DNA of 64,000 nucleotides from Marivibrio sp040218065 (GCF_040218065.1 NZ_JAVJQE010000004.1:62001-126000); one strand, 5' to 3'. Shown: positions 16,476 to 26,143, counted from the stretch's first letter. Notes: generated by a model from the letters alone, not told the origin. Numbers and translations are program-made.

Positions 16476-19400
16476 TCAGCCCCTGAGCGTGGCGATTTCC
16501 TCGCGCGCGTCGTTCAACTGATCGGTGGTCAGGATCAGGCGCCGACCGAGATCGCGCGTCATCTCGAAGGCGAAGTAGGGATCTTGGCGGGCCATCTCTG
16601 AAAACACCTCGCGCGAGAGGCGCAGCGCCGTCGTCTTCTCGACCGCGCGCACCGTGGCCGAGCGTTTGGCGTCGTTGAGCAGGGCCAACTCGCCCACCAG
16701 CTTGTTCGGACCCAACGGGAACAACACCTTCTCCGTCGGACCGTCGCCGACCAGCACGTCGGCCAGCCCGTCCAGGATGACGTAGGCGGCGTCGCCATCC
16801 TCCCCCTCGCGCATCAGAACCTCGCCGGGCTGATAGATCTTGCGTTCGCTCGTGAAGGCAAGAAACTTCAGGCGGGTCGGATCGAGATTGGCGAAAAGCG
16901 GGACCTGCCGCAGGGTCTGCGCCTCTGCGCCCAGCGCTTCGTCGGCGCCGTCGAGCGAGCCCTCCGCCGGCGCCGTCGCTTGCGGTTCGTCTTCCTGCTC
17001 CGGTCGCTCCCCGGCTTCGACCAGCCGGCCGTTGCGGATATCGAACACGTGATCGGGGGACAGACCGGGCGGCGGCGCGCCGGCGATCCAGATCCAGGTC
17101 GCCTCCGGCGTCTCGGCGCGCAAGGCCGGCAGGATGCGCGCTTGCGACTCCGGATCGACGGCGTTCAGAGCGTCGCACAGCACCAGGACGTCAGGCCGTT
17201 TCAAGGCGTTGCGCACAAGGCTCAGCTTTTGGCGCTGGACCGTCGCGAGTCGCGCGCCGTTGACGCCGACCGGGAAATCGAAGGCGACGCGCACGATCGC
17301 GCGCCGGAGCTCCAACGCCTCGCACACCTCCGTGACCACGGCCTGCACCCGTTCCGTGGCGTCGGACCGGCCGTGCACGATCCGCCCGAACAGCATGTTG
17401 TCGAGGATCGAGAGGCCGCGGTTGAAGCGTGCGGGATCGAACGGCTCGACCGCGCCGGCGGGTTTGAAGTCCTCAGGATAGGTTTCGTGCAGCTCCTTGC
17501 GCAAGGCGACCAGCTCCGCCTGCATCGCCTCGTCGATCAGCCCCAGCCGATGGCGCTGGATCACCAGCTTGAAGGGCAGGCCGGCGAGCACCGCACGTTC
17601 TTCCGCCGTCAGGTCGCCGCCGCTCTTGGCCTTGCGGGCGATCAGCTTCAGTTCCGGCAACAGCTCTTCGTCGACGAAACTGTACTGCTCGAAAAAGGGA
17701 TGGTTCGGCGGCAGATCCTTGAACAGCTCCACCATCAGCTCGGCGCATTTCAGCCCGATCTCGGTGAACCGCTCCGTCAGGCCGCGCTTGTCCATCAGCC
17801 GGCGCAGCTTCGGGTTCTCATGCAGCCGGTCGAAGGCCCACTCGTCGGTCGTCGGCCGGCCGAACAGGATGTTGCCGCCGACCGAAGAGTAGGTGTTGTA
17901 GCGGTCCATGTCGTAGGTCTGGACCAGATCGTCGAACCCGTGCGCGTCGAGCGCCTCGCGCAGCCGGCCGCGCGCCTCCATCACCTTGCCCGCGAGATCG
18001 GGCTCGGCCTCCGGATCGACGCTCTGGCGCAGGCCGATGTCGTACATGTCGGCCTCCATCTCGACCGCGCCGAGCAGATCGATCGCGCGCTCGGTCAATT
18101 CCGCGCGGTCGGCGACGCCGGCGAGCGCGTAGTCGGTCCAATCCTTCGCGGGATCGAACGGGCTGTTGCCGGACGCCTCGGCCTCTTCGATCTCGCGTCG
18201 GCGTTCGGCGTCGGCGTCCTCCTCCTGCTTGGGGTCCGGCGGCCGGCGCTGCAGCCCGAAGAACATGTTTGCGGCGATCGTCCCGTTGAAGAAGGCCGGC
18301 TCGACGCCGACATAGCCGATCCGCGCGCCGGTCACCCCTTCATGCAGGCGCGCCAAGTCCGTTTCGCCGATCTTCACCCGGCCGGATGTGGGGGTGAGCA
18401 GCCGGGCCAGAAGGCGCGCCAGAACTTCCTTCGCCAATCCGCTGCTGGACAGCACGCCCGTGACCCGGCCCCCCGGTATGGTGACGGAGGCTCCGTCGAT
18501 CACCCGCACGCCGTCCTCGTCGGCCCAGGTGAGGTTGGCGGTCTCGATCGGCCCGTCGAGCCGCGGCTCCTCTTCCGGGCGGCCTTGCTGCAGGCGCTCG
18601 TCCAGCATCCCGTCAGGCTCGAACTGGCTGATCAGCTGCTCGTACTTGATGCGCGCGTCGGCCAGGCGTTGATAGTAGTTGAGAAGTTCCTTCCAGGGCG
18701 CCGCCAAGTCCTTGTAGGCGGCCAGCGCGGCGACCAGCGCGCCGAAGCTGAGCTCCCCCTGGATCACCAGATAGCCGCCGATCGCGTAGAACAGAAACGG
18801 CGTCATCTGATTGATGAAGTTGTTGACGAACTTCATGAAGAACTTGCGCTGGTAGATCTCGAACCGGATGTCGAAGATCTTGCCCAGCCGCCGGGAGACG
18901 TCCGCCATCACGTGTCCGGCATGGTCCTGGGCGCGCACTTCCGGCACGCCGCCCGCCACTTCGCCGACCCGATTGGACAGCGCGCGCACATGCTTCACGC
19001 GCTCCTTGCCAAGCGCGTTCACCTTCCGCTGCATCTTCGGGATGATGTAGCCCTGGACGGGGATCAGCGCGAAGGCGGCGAGGCCCAGCAGCGGGTCCTG
19101 CACGAACATGAAGACCATGATCGTCAGGAAGGTGCCGCCCTGGAAGGCGACCAGCGCGAAGGCGTCGCCGAAGAATCCGCCCAGCGGCTCCACCTCCGCC
19201 GTCACCATGGTGACGATTTCCCCTGAGGAGGTCTTTTGAAACTGCGGCAACGGGAAGCGCAGGGTGCGCGCCAGCAGAATGTAGCGCAGTCGGCGCAGCA
19301 GGCGCTCGGCCATGACGCCCTTGTAGGTGTTGATCTTCATCTTGAAGGCGCCGTTCACGATGACCAGCGCCAGGAAAACGCCGCACAGCACGAACAGGTA

Positions 19401-19592
19401 TTGGATCTGCGTCAACTGGACGCCCAAAAGATCGACGGGCGTCCCGTCGCCGTTGATGGCGTCGTTGATGATCGTCTTGGGCAGATCGAAGGAATAGTAG
19501 AGGAACGGCAGCGACGCGGCCGTCAGCAGCAGGGTTAAGACCTGCTGCAGGCGGCTGTTGCGCCAGATGAACCGGAACATGCTGTGGTCCAT
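16476..19592 (-). CDS. Degenerate ABC transporter-like protein with expanded ATPase domain and C-terminal cyclic-nucleotide domain
   Basis: The 1038-residue protein has an ABC type-1 membrane domain at about 15-325 and an ATPase-like region at about 345-865. A CRP-like domain occupies about 885-1010. Key ATPase residues are missing. Walker A reads SSSGLAKE (382-389; Lys kept, Gly and Ser/Thr lost), the signature reads ARLATVQRQK instead of LSGGQ, and Walker B reads VLVLCDALNAVD, so the catalytic Glu is Ala. A roughly 330-residue insert separates the Q-loop and signature. It contains repeated N-x-[LF]FG motifs at about 442, 574 and 732. By contrast the CRP-like domain keeps a full phosphate-binding cassette (VGELALLNDAKRSATV). 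I infer an ATP-binding or sensor/structural protein, not a normal pump. Start is the ATG at 19592. Confidence 0.8.
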   Translation of the reverse strand: MDHSMFRFIWRNSRLQQVLTLLLTAASLPFLYYSFDLPKTIINDAINGDGTPVDLLGVQLTQIQYLFVLCGVFLALVIVNGAFKMKINTYKGVMAERLLRRLRYILLARTLRFPLPQFQKTSSGEIVTMVTAEVEPLGGFFGDAFALVAFQGGTFLTIMVFMFVQDPLLGLAAFALIPVQGYIIPKMQRKVNALGKERVKHVRALSNRVGEVAGGVPEVRAQDHAGHVMADVSRRLGKIFDIRFEIYQRKFFMKFVNNFINQMTPFLFYAIGGYLVIQGELSFGALVAALAAYKDLAAPWKELLNYYQRLADARIKYEQLISQFEPDGMLDERLQQGRPEEEPRLDGPIETANLTWADEDGVRVIDGASVTIPGGRVTGVLSSSGLAKEVLARLLARLLTPTSGRVKIGETDLARLHEGVTGARIGYVGVEPAFFNGTIAANMFFGLQRRPPDPKQEEDADAERRREIEEAEASGNSPFDPAKDWTDYALAGVADRAELTERAIDLLGAVEMEADMYDIGLRQSVDPEAEPDLAGKVMEARGRLREALDAHGFDDLVQTYDMDRYNTYSSVGGNILFGRPTTDEWAFDRLHENPKLRRLMDKRGLTERFTEIGLKCAELMVELFKDLPPNHPFFEQYSFVDEELLPELKLIARKAKSGGDLTAEERAVLAGLPFKLVIQRHRLGLIDEAMQAELVALRKELHETYPEDFKPAGAVEPFDPARFNRGLSILDNMLFGRIVHGRSDATERVQAVVTEVCEALELRRAIVRVAFDFPVGVNGARLATVQRQKLSLVRNALKRPDVLVLCDALNAVDPESQARILPALRAETPEATWIWIAGAPPPGLSPDHVFDIRNGRLVEAGERPEQEDEPQATAPAEGSLDGADEALGAEAQTLRQVPLFANLDPTRLKFLAFTSERKIYQPGEVLMREGEDGDAAYVILDGLADVLVGDGPTEKVLFPLGPNKLVGELALLNDAKRSATVRAVEKTTALRLSREVFSEMARQDPYFAFEMTRDLGRRLILTTDQLNDAREEIATLRG

Positions 19593-19665
19593 GGCCGCGC
19601 TCGTCGCCTCCCCCCGAAAAGCCGCATCATAGACGCTCCGCCGGCCCGCGTCGCGTCCGCAAACG

Positions 19666-20517
19666 TCAGGCCGCGAACTGCTCCTTGAGGATGCGTTCTT
19701 CGAGATTGTGCTCGGGGTCGAACATGATGGTCGCGGCGACGCTGCGATCCTCGAAGATCGCGACATGGGCGACGTCGCGCACCTCCGTCGAATCGGCCAC
19801 CGCGCTGACCGGGCGTTTGGCGGTGTTCCGGATTTCAAACTCGACCTGGGCCGATTGCGGCAGCAGCGCCCCGCGCCAGCGCCGCGGCCTAAAGGCGCTG
19901 ATCGGCGTCAGGGCGAGCACGCCGGCTCCCAGCGGCACGATCGGCCCGTGGGCGGACAGGTTGTAGGCCGTGCTGCCGGCCGGCGTGGCCAGCAGCACCC
20001 CGTCGCAAACCAGCCCGTTGAGGCGCGCGACGCCGTCGACCCGAATGTCGATCTTGGCGGCCTGGCGCGTCTCGCGGAAGACCGAGACCTCGTTGATCGC
20101 GATCGCCTCCTCGACGCCGCCGTCGACGCGGGTCGCCTTCATCCGCAAAGGGTAGAGCTTCAGCGCCTCCGCCTTCATCAGCCGCTCGATCAGGTCGTCG
20201 GGGCTGTATTCGTTCATCAGAAAGCCGACGGTGCCGCGGTTCATGCCGTAGATCGGCTTGCCGCCGCCGATCAGCGCGCGCAGCGTGTGCAGCATGAAGC
20301 CGTCGCCGCCGAGCGCCACGACGACGTCAGCCTCCTCCGGCGTTTCGACCGAAGGGTAGTGCGCGGCCAGCGCCTTCAACGCGCTCTGCGCCTTTTCGGC
20401 CTCGGACGCGACGAAGGCGATTTTCAGGTCCGCGCCCTTGCCCTGAAGCGGGTTGCGCCTCGCGGGCGTGTCGCGCTGCTTCGGCGGGGGCGGCGAGGCG
20501 GTCTCGTCGGCGGCCAT
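19666..20517 (-). CDS. nadK: NAD kinase
   Basis: NadK makes NADP from NAD and ATP (or polyphosphate). The 283-residue protein has a 30-residue basic N-terminal extension, then the GGDG motif in VVVALGGDGFMLHTLRAL. Further motifs are YGMNRGTVGFLMNEYSPDDL, AINEVSVFRETRQAAKI and CDGVLLATPAGSTAYNLSAHGP. All are hallmarks of the family, and the Asp in GGDG and the Asn-Glu pair are catalytic or substrate contacts. The gene lies 73 nt upstream of the degenerate ABC gene on the same strand and may share its promoter. Confidence 0.95.
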   Translation of the reverse strand: MAADETASPPPPKQRDTPARRNPLQGKGADLKIAFVASEAEKAQSALKALAAHYPSVETPEEADVVVALGGDGFMLHTLRALIGGGKPIYGMNRGTVGFLMNEYSPDDLIERLMKAEALKLYPLRMKATRVDGGVEEAIAINEVSVFRETRQAAKIDIRVDGVARLNGLVCDGVLLATPAGSTAYNLSAHGPIVPLGAGVLALTPISAFRPRRWRGALLPQSAQVEFEIRNTAKRPVSAVADSTEVRDVAHVAIFEDRSVAATIMFDPEHNLEERILKEQFAA

Positions 20518-20688
20518 CGGGCTCGATCCTCATGCCTGCGACGCGGAGCGTCCGTGCGGGCGGTTCAACGCAGGGCGCGCGCCGGGCTGGACTGCGGCCC
20601 GCGCGCGCCCCACATAGGGTCGCGCGACTGTAGCCGCCGCGCCGCCGCCCGGAAAGAGGGGCGGCGCTAGCAAGAGGGCGTCGACGCG

Positions 20689-21081
20689 ATGAGCCGCGAG
20701 GAAATCCTGTTCGCCAACGAGGCGTTCTACCAGGCCTTCGCCGACGGCGACGAGGCCGCGATGGACGCGCTGTGGGCGCGCGACCTGCCGGTGGCCTGTC
20801 TGCATCCGGGGTGGGAGCCGCTTTACGAGCGCGACCACGTGATGGCGAGCTGGCGGGCCGTCCTGCAGGACCCGCCGGGCGTCCAATGTCGCGCCCCGCG
20901 CGTCTTTTGCTACGGCGACGTCGCCTTCGTGATCTGCTTCGAGATGATCCGCGACAACGCCCTGATCGCCACGAATCACTTCGCCAAGGAGGAGGGGCGC
21001 TGGGTCATGACCCACCACCAGGCCGGCCCCACCCGCGCCGCCCCCGCCGCCGACGCCGACGCGCCGCCGACGATCAATTAG
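20689..21081 (+). CDS. SnoaL-like / NTF2-fold protein
   Basis: A 130-residue protein with the NTF2-like cone fold signature: an opening helix (ILFANEAFYQAFADGDEAAMDALWA), then PVACLHPGWEPLYERDHVMASWRAVL, and strands ending in WVMTHHQAG. Proteins of this type include the SnoaL-like polyketide cyclases and many small binding proteins or enzymes, often annotated as DUF4440 or nuclear transport factor 2-like. No catalytic assignment is possible. It is divergent from nadK and converges with the restriction-modification gene 46 nt away. An alanine-rich tail (residues 116-126) follows the fold. Confidence 0.8.
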   Translation: MSREEILFANEAFYQAFADGDEAAMDALWARDLPVACLHPGWEPLYERDHVMASWRAVLQDPPGVQCRAPRVFCYGDVAFVICFEMIRDNALIATNHFAKEEGRWVMTHHQAGPTRAAPAADADAPPTIN

Positions 21082-21127
21082 GGGCGGCCAAGCGACCCGC
21101 GCAAACGGCCGCGCCGCAGCCGCGCTG

Positions 21128-24100
21128 CTAGACCTCCGGCTCGGCGTCCGGTTGGCCGGCGGCCAGCGCGTTCATGTAGGCCAGGCACAGCTCGCACGAC
21201 AGGTAGCGGCCGTGCGCCGCGCGCTCCTGACGCTCCACGATCGGGAAGGTCGAGTAGACGTAGCGCACGTCGTCGCGCTCCGTGATCCCGTAGAGATGGA
21301 AGAAGACCGCGTCCAGCTTCGCGCGCAGCCGAAGCCGCCGATCCTCGTCCCAGACGAAGGGCGGCTTCACCTCGCCGGCCTCGTCGACATAGCCCAGGTC
21401 GCGCGCGAAGGGCGCCATGTCGTGCGCCGTATAGGTCAGCTCCAACACCGCCGCCTTGACGATCTCCTCCGCCGTCCTGTCGCCGAAGCGCGTCTCGGCG
21501 AAGCGGTCGGGGGGGATGACGGGGAGTTGTTCCAGGATGAAAAAGGAGAAGTGGGTCGTATGAACTTTTTGACGGGCGACGAAATCGAACACCAGTGCGT
21601 TCAGGTTGGCGGTGATCAGGGCCGCTAAGGCCGGCGTCTCCGCAGACGCGGTGAGCATATTGAGCACCGGCAGCGTATGACCTGCGGCGCACTTGGGTAT
21701 AAGCGCGGCGATCATCGTGCGCACGTTTGTTGAAGCGGTGATGTCCTTGAAGGCGACAACCCATTCAAACTCATGGTTTTTCCACGGGATGGCGATCTCG
21801 TGCATGAAATACCGCGGCACCGGATACCGTTTTGGGTCCTGCTTCTCGACTCCCGATATCGCCTCCTGCTGACCAGGCCGGAAAACATTCTGACTTTTGA
21901 CAAGAATATCAGCGGCGCGGTGATCAAAGGCTTGCACGAGCTTGCCCTCATACAAAGGCAACCAAAGGCCGCTTTCGCTGCGCCAACGATTAAGCCCCTC
22001 AGGCCACGCTCCCTCATCTGTAGCCAGTTGGTCGGGGTCGCGGAAATTCTCGGAATCCGTCGCCATGTTGACCATCTGATCATATCGGATAGGCCACACC
22101 ACTCGGCCTAAATGGGGGGCGCCGACAGTTGGAAGCCTCTCGTAGATCGCCGTCGTTAGGTCCGCGTCACGCCGCGACCGGAAGATTGGGGCCGTGCCTG
22201 TTTTTGGATTGACCCGGGCGAAGTCCTCCGCGCTCAGGGGGAAACGCCGATCCAAATCGTTAAGCTCCGCCACGCTATGAAGATAGAAGGCGCACTGCGC
22301 GGCACTCTTCGTAGGCCTCCGCCCCGCGACAAAGATACTGAACTTAAAGGAGGCGTGAACGTCGGGGAAGAAGACCTTTTTATTTTCAAAGTCATATAGG
22401 GCCTTTAGGCGGCCCTCCGTTGCGACGGATTTGAAGAACGGGGCCGCCGTCAAATCAGAGGCAATGCCGGATGGCACAAGCATGCCGACAATTCCCTCTG
22501 GTTTGACCAGCATCATCGCCCGTTCGACGAAAAGCTTGTAAAGGTTCAGTTTTCCTCTGTTCAATAGAGAGTAAAGACCGTGCTTTGCGCGAATGATCTT
22601 GGTTCCCGCCGCCATGCGTTCACTGGCGCGCGTGTATTCAACCCACAGCGGATCGGCGTTGTCCTTCAACTGTGCGATGAGTTTCTTTCGATCAGCATTG
22701 GAGCGCGCCAAGGCGACCGAGCGATCGCGTTGGGCGAACCAAGAGACATCTTCGAACTCATAAACATCCCACGGCGGATTGCCGACCACCGCGTCGAAGC
22801 CGCCGAAGCGCTCTGCGTCCTCCCAGCGGGACCAGACGCCGGGGTAGGCGACCTGCCAGTTGAAGAAATTCTCTTGCCCGATCAGCGTGCGCGCTTGCGC
22901 CAGCAGGGCGGCGAAGCGGCGGCCGTCCTCGCGGGCGTCGGAGGGCTCCTCCAGCCCTTGGGCGATGCGGATCGGGTCGCCGAACTGGCCGTCGAAGAAG
23001 GCGGGGATCAGCGCCTTGTCCGCCGCCGTCTTGAGGTCGAGCCAATCGATCGCATGGATCAGCTTGAGCAGCGCGTCGAGCGGGCCGGTGCGGTCCTTCA
23101 CATCGTCGAACACGTCGGCGGAGCGGTGGGCCTCCGCGATCTCGACATCCGTCAGCCCTTCGATGATCTGCATCTGGGCGGCGCTGCGCAGGGCCTCGCT
23201 CACCGGGCGGTGCAGCAGCAGCGGGCTGCCGTAGTTTCGCACCTTCTCGATCCCCTGGCGCACCCAGACGCCGAACAGGCTGTCGCCGCAGCGCAGATGG
23301 TGGTCGAGGAAGCTGAGCGGCGCGCCGACCGTGAAGGTGTGCAGCCAGAGCGCGACCTTCGCCAGCTCGACCGCCATCAGGTTCTTGTCGACGCCGTAGA
23401 GGCAGCGCTTCAGCACCATGCGCCGGACGATGTGCCGGTCGTCGAGCTGGCGAAAGTCGACGGTCCAGCCGTTCTCGGTCGCATTGCGGTGGATGGTGGT
23501 GCGGATCTGCTCGATCCGCACGGCGAGCGGCGAGCGGTAGTCCCGCCACTCGACCGCCGCCTCGGCCTCGGCCATGGCGGCGATCACCTCGTCCGCCAGA
23601 AAATCGACGAGGCTGACCAGGAAGTGGCCGGACCCCATGGCGGGGTCGCAGATCTTCAGCTCCAACAGCTTTTCGGCCGGGTCCAGGCCCGACAGCTGGG
23701 CCAGCCGCCGCTCCTCCTGCGTCGTCCCGCCGGGCGGCGCCGCGGTCTCGGCCAGGAAGGCGTCGCGCCGCGCATCGATCAGCGGGCGCAGCGTCTCCTC
23801 CAAGATCAGCGAGACGAGGTCGTCCGGCGTGTAGTAGCTGCCCGAGCCCTTGCGCGCGAACGGCGTGGGGCGGACGTCGTAGCCGCCATCCGGCGCTGGC
23901 GTCAGCTCATATTCCAACAGACGCTCATAGATCGAGCCCAGCTGCTGGACGCTGAGGTCGCGGTAGTTGATGTAGCGACGGCCGGCCGGCGACTCCTCGA
24001 AGGCGAGGGCGTCGATCACGTCGGCGATGACCTGATCGCCCAGCGCCACCTCCTCCAGCAGCGGCGTCGCCTCCCGGCTGAAAAGACCGCCGTTGTAGGG

Positions 24101-25210
24101 CGGCAGGCCGATTTCGGCGTCGCCGTCATTGATCGCCGCGGACAGGTCGCGGATCGAGGACCAGTAGCGCGTGCGGCTGGCGGAGAAGACGTCGCCTTCA
24201 TCTTTGCGCTTGCGCACGTCGTCGCGCACGTTGCGGCGCAGCGCATAGTCGTCGAACCGCCGGTCGCGCACCGGCAGAAGATCCCGATCCTCGGCGTAGA
24301 GGATGAACAGCAGGCGATAGAGCAGGATCAGCGCCGCCTGCCGGACCTCCTCCAGATCGGCGTCGGGCGCCGAGGCGGCGATCGCGCTCGCCAGGCTGGG
24401 GAAGACCTGGTTGAAGACGACGCCGGCCAGGCTTTCCGCCACCCGCTCTTCATAGAAGCGGCCTTCCGCGATGGCGCGTTGGTGGACGCTGGGCGCGTCG
24501 GCTGGGCCCGGCAGAAAGGCCGTGCGACTGAACAGCAGCAGGAACACCTTGAAGGCGTGGCGGCGTTCCTCCTCGCTCGGCGCGAAAAGGTCGTCCTCGT
24601 CCGGCTGGGCGAGGCCGAGCGCCGCGGCCAGATCGATCTCGAAGAACTGCTCGGAGACGGAGCGCGCGCCGGCGAAGTACAGCCGCCACCGCCCCCCGTT
24701 GGTCAGCACGCCCCACCGCAGCCCGCCGTTCGTCAGATCGTCCACGCGCCGCAGATAGCGCAGCATCTGGGTGGACGGGGTCGAATCCTCTCCGGCGCGG
24801 CTGGACCGCCGGTCGAGCAGCCGGTCCCAGCGCTTCGATTCCACCAGCGCCAAGCCAAAGGCGTAGCGTCGCGCCCCTTCGGGCTGACGTTGGGCTTGCG
24901 CCTTGGTTTCCGCGTCCTTGAACAGCAGCCCGTCCGGCACGTCCGCCCGCCCGGAGAGCGAGAGGTTCTGTTGGCGCAGGCTGTCCGTCCAGCCCAGCGC
25001 CTCAAGCACCGGCCAGATCAGATCCTGTTCGGTCGTGGATTCGTTCGGCGCGCCGGTCGTCGGGAAGGCCTCGAAAATCCCCTGGACGGCGCGGTGCGCC
25101 GCGTCGACGTCCTCCTCCGCCAGCGCGCGCCATTCGGGCAGCGAGGCGATGGAGTTCAACAGAAAATCGTGCGCGAACAGGCTGCCGGAAAACAATGCGC
25201 CGATGGCCAA
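21128..25210 (-). CDS. Type IIG-like restriction-modification enzyme (Eco57I-class, single chain)
   Basis: The 1360-residue protein combines cutting, methylation and recognition. Near the N-terminus a PD-(D/E)xK nuclease core is visible: ADVPDGLLF (91-93) and LVESKRW (124-126). The gamma-class N6-adenine methylase follows, with SAM motif I KICDPAMGSGHFLVSLVDF near 520-538 and motif IV DAVVGNPPWDVYEF at 811-814. The C-terminal 500 residues carry the target-recognition region. That part (nt about 21560-22760) is visibly more AT-rich than the rest, a sign of recombination in the specificity region. No separate R, S or M gene is nearby, as expected for type IIG. Function is restriction of foreign DNA plus self-methylation. 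The site sequence is unknown. Confidence 0.88.
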   Translation of the reverse strand: MAIGALFSGSLFAHDFLLNSIASLPEWRALAEEDVDAAHRAVQGIFEAFPTTGAPNESTTEQDLIWPVLEALGWTDSLRQQNLSLSGRADVPDGLLFKDAETKAQAQRQPEGARRYAFGLALVESKRWDRLLDRRSSRAGEDSTPSTQMLRYLRRVDDLTNGGLRWGVLTNGGRWRLYFAGARSVSEQFFEIDLAAALGLAQPDEDDLFAPSEEERRHAFKVFLLLFSRTAFLPGPADAPSVHQRAIAEGRFYEERVAESLAGVVFNQVFPSLASAIAASAPDADLEEVRQAALILLYRLLFILYAEDRDLLPVRDRRFDDYALRRNVRDDVRKRKDEGDVFSASRTRYWSSIRDLSAAINDGDAEIGLPPYNGGLFSREATPLLEEVALGDQVIADVIDALAFEESPAGRRYINYRDLSVQQLGSIYERLLEYELTPAPDGGYDVRPTPFARKGSGSYYTPDDLVSLILEETLRPLIDARRDAFLAETAAPPGGTTQEERRLAQLSGLDPAEKLLELKICDPAMGSGHFLVSLVDFLADEVIAAMAEAEAAVEWRDYRSPLAVRIEQIRTTIHRNATENGWTVDFRQLDDRHIVRRMVLKRCLYGVDKNLMAVELAKVALWLHTFTVGAPLSFLDHHLRCGDSLFGVWVRQGIEKVRNYGSPLLLHRPVSEALRSAAQMQIIEGLTDVEIAEAHRSADVFDDVKDRTGPLDALLKLIHAIDWLDLKTAADKALIPAFFDGQFGDPIRIAQGLEEPSDAREDGRRFAALLAQARTLIGQENFFNWQVAYPGVWSRWEDAERFGGFDAVVGNPPWDVYEFEDVSWFAQRDRSVALARSNADRKKLIAQLKDNADPLWVEYTRASERMAAGTKIIRAKHGLYSLLNRGKLNLYKLFVERAMMLVKPEGIVGMLVPSGIASDLTAAPFFKSVATEGRLKALYDFENKKVFFPDVHASFKFSIFVAGRRPTKSAAQCAFYLHSVAELNDLDRRFPLSAEDFARVNPKTGTAPIFRSRRDADLTTAIYERLPTVGAPHLGRVVWPIRYDQMVNMATDSENFRDPDQLATDEGAWPEGLNRWRSESGLWLPLYEGKLVQAFDHRAADILVKSQNVFRPGQQEAISGVEKQDPKRYPVPRYFMHEIAIPWKNHEFEWVVAFKDITASTNVRTMIAALIPKCAAGHTLPVLNMLTASAETPALAALITANLNALVFDFVARQKVHTTHFSFFILEQLPVIPPDRFAETRFGDRTAEEIVKAAVLELTYTAHDMAPFARDLGYVDEAGEVKPPFVWDEDRRLRLRAKLDAVFFHLYGITERDDVRYVYSTFPIVERQERAAHGRYLSCELCLAYMNALAAGQPDAEPEV

Positions 25211-25287
25211 TGCTCGCTCTCCACCCTAACGCGGACGCCGCGCGCGCCCCGAATCCGGCACAGCATGCAAAAGCTTCCGGAGAAGGT

Positions 25288-26010
25288 CTAGCCCGTCGTC
25301 TTCGCGTATGCCGCGACGATCTCCGCCAGCGTCGCCGCGGTCGGGTCGTCCAGGGCTGCGACAGCGCGGCGCGCGCGCTCGAGATCGTCGGGCGTGTCGA
25401 TCGCGACCGACAGGCCCTGGTAGCGCTCGTCGCCGGGGTGGACGTTCTCGATGCGGAAGTCGTGCGGGTGTTCGTAGGCCCAGGCGGTGACGTGCTCCCG
25501 CCAGGCGAGGTCGTCGCTCGCCTCGCAGATCCGCGCCATCGCCGGGCGGCTGACGGCTTCCGCGCTGGCGCCGACGGGGTAGCCGCGCGGGAAGACGTTG
25601 GTGGCGATGTCGACCGCCGGATCGCGCAAGAAGGTTTCGGCGACCGCGTCGACGAGGGCGGGGTCGGCGAAGGGGCTGTCGCCGCAGATGCGGATGAACC
25701 AGTCGAGGTCGAGCGCCCGCATCGCGGCGAGGCACCGCCCGGCCACGTCTGCGCCGTCGCCGCGAAAGCAGGCGACGCCTTCCTCCGCGGCGAGGTCTTC
25801 GAGCGCGTCGTCGACCGGCCGGTCCGAGGTGGCGAGGACGATGGCGTCGACCACGCCGCAGCGCCGCAGCCGATCGATCGTCCGCCCGATCACCGGCCGC
25901 CCGCCCAGATCCGCCAACTGTTTGCCAGGCAGCCGGCGGCTGTCGAGCCGGGCCAGCAGCAGCAGCGCGGCCGGGCCGCGGGGGGTGAGGGTGGGGGTGA
26001 AGGCGCTCAT
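25288..26010 (-). CDS. SpsF-like cytidylyltransferase family protein
   Basis: A 240-residue nucleotidyltransferase of the CMP-sugar synthetase family (SpsF-like). The N-terminal nucleotide-binding segment LLLARLDSRRLPGKQLADLGG and the CGDSPFADPALVDAV metal/sugar block are visible, with LSVAIDTPDDLERARR near the end. Relatives activate acidic sugars as CMP derivatives or act in sugar modification of polysaccharide, spore coat or flagellin. The gene is the promoter-distal member of a sugar-biosynthesis run (Gfo/Idh/MocA, DegT, epimerase) on the same strand. A pair of inverted REP-like hairpins lies between it and the epimerase. The exact sugar is unknown. Confidence 0.8.
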   Translation of the reverse strand: MSAFTPTLTPRGPAALLLLARLDSRRLPGKQLADLGGRPVIGRTIDRLRRCGVVDAIVLATSDRPVDDALEDLAAEEGVACFRGDGADVAGRCLAAMRALDLDWFIRICGDSPFADPALVDAVAETFLRDPAVDIATNVFPRGYPVGASAEAVSRPAMARICEASDDLAWREHVTAWAYEHPHDFRIENVHPGDERYQGLSVAIDTPDDLERARRAVAALDDPTAATLAEIVAAYAKTTG

Positions 26011-26030
26011 CGCACTCGTCTCTACCGTTG

Positions 26031-26130
26031 GGCGCCCCCGCGAAAGCGGGGGCCTCTGGCGGGCGGTCTCCTAGCGCCGGCTCCGGCGTCGGCGTGTGCG
26101 CGACCAAGGTCCCCGCTTTCGCGGGGACTC
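26031..26130. repeat. Inverted pair of REP-like hairpins (GAAA-loop stems)
   Basis: Two hairpins lie 55 nt apart between the epimerase and SpsF-like genes. The first is an 8-bp stem with a GAAA loop (26034-26053). The second has the reverse orientation, an 8-bp stem whose minus strand shows GAAA (26109-26128). The core CCCCGCGAAAGCGGGG is a common proteobacterial intergenic repeat. The head-to-head arrangement resembles a REPIN. It could also slow transcription within the operon. Confidence 0.65.
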
Positions 26131-26143
26131 CCTGCCGATCGCG

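Noticed and set aside
22580..25291. A 903-codon plus-strand frame antisense to the restriction-modification gene
   Set aside because: No recognisable motif; the minus-strand gene has intact nuclease and methylase motifs.
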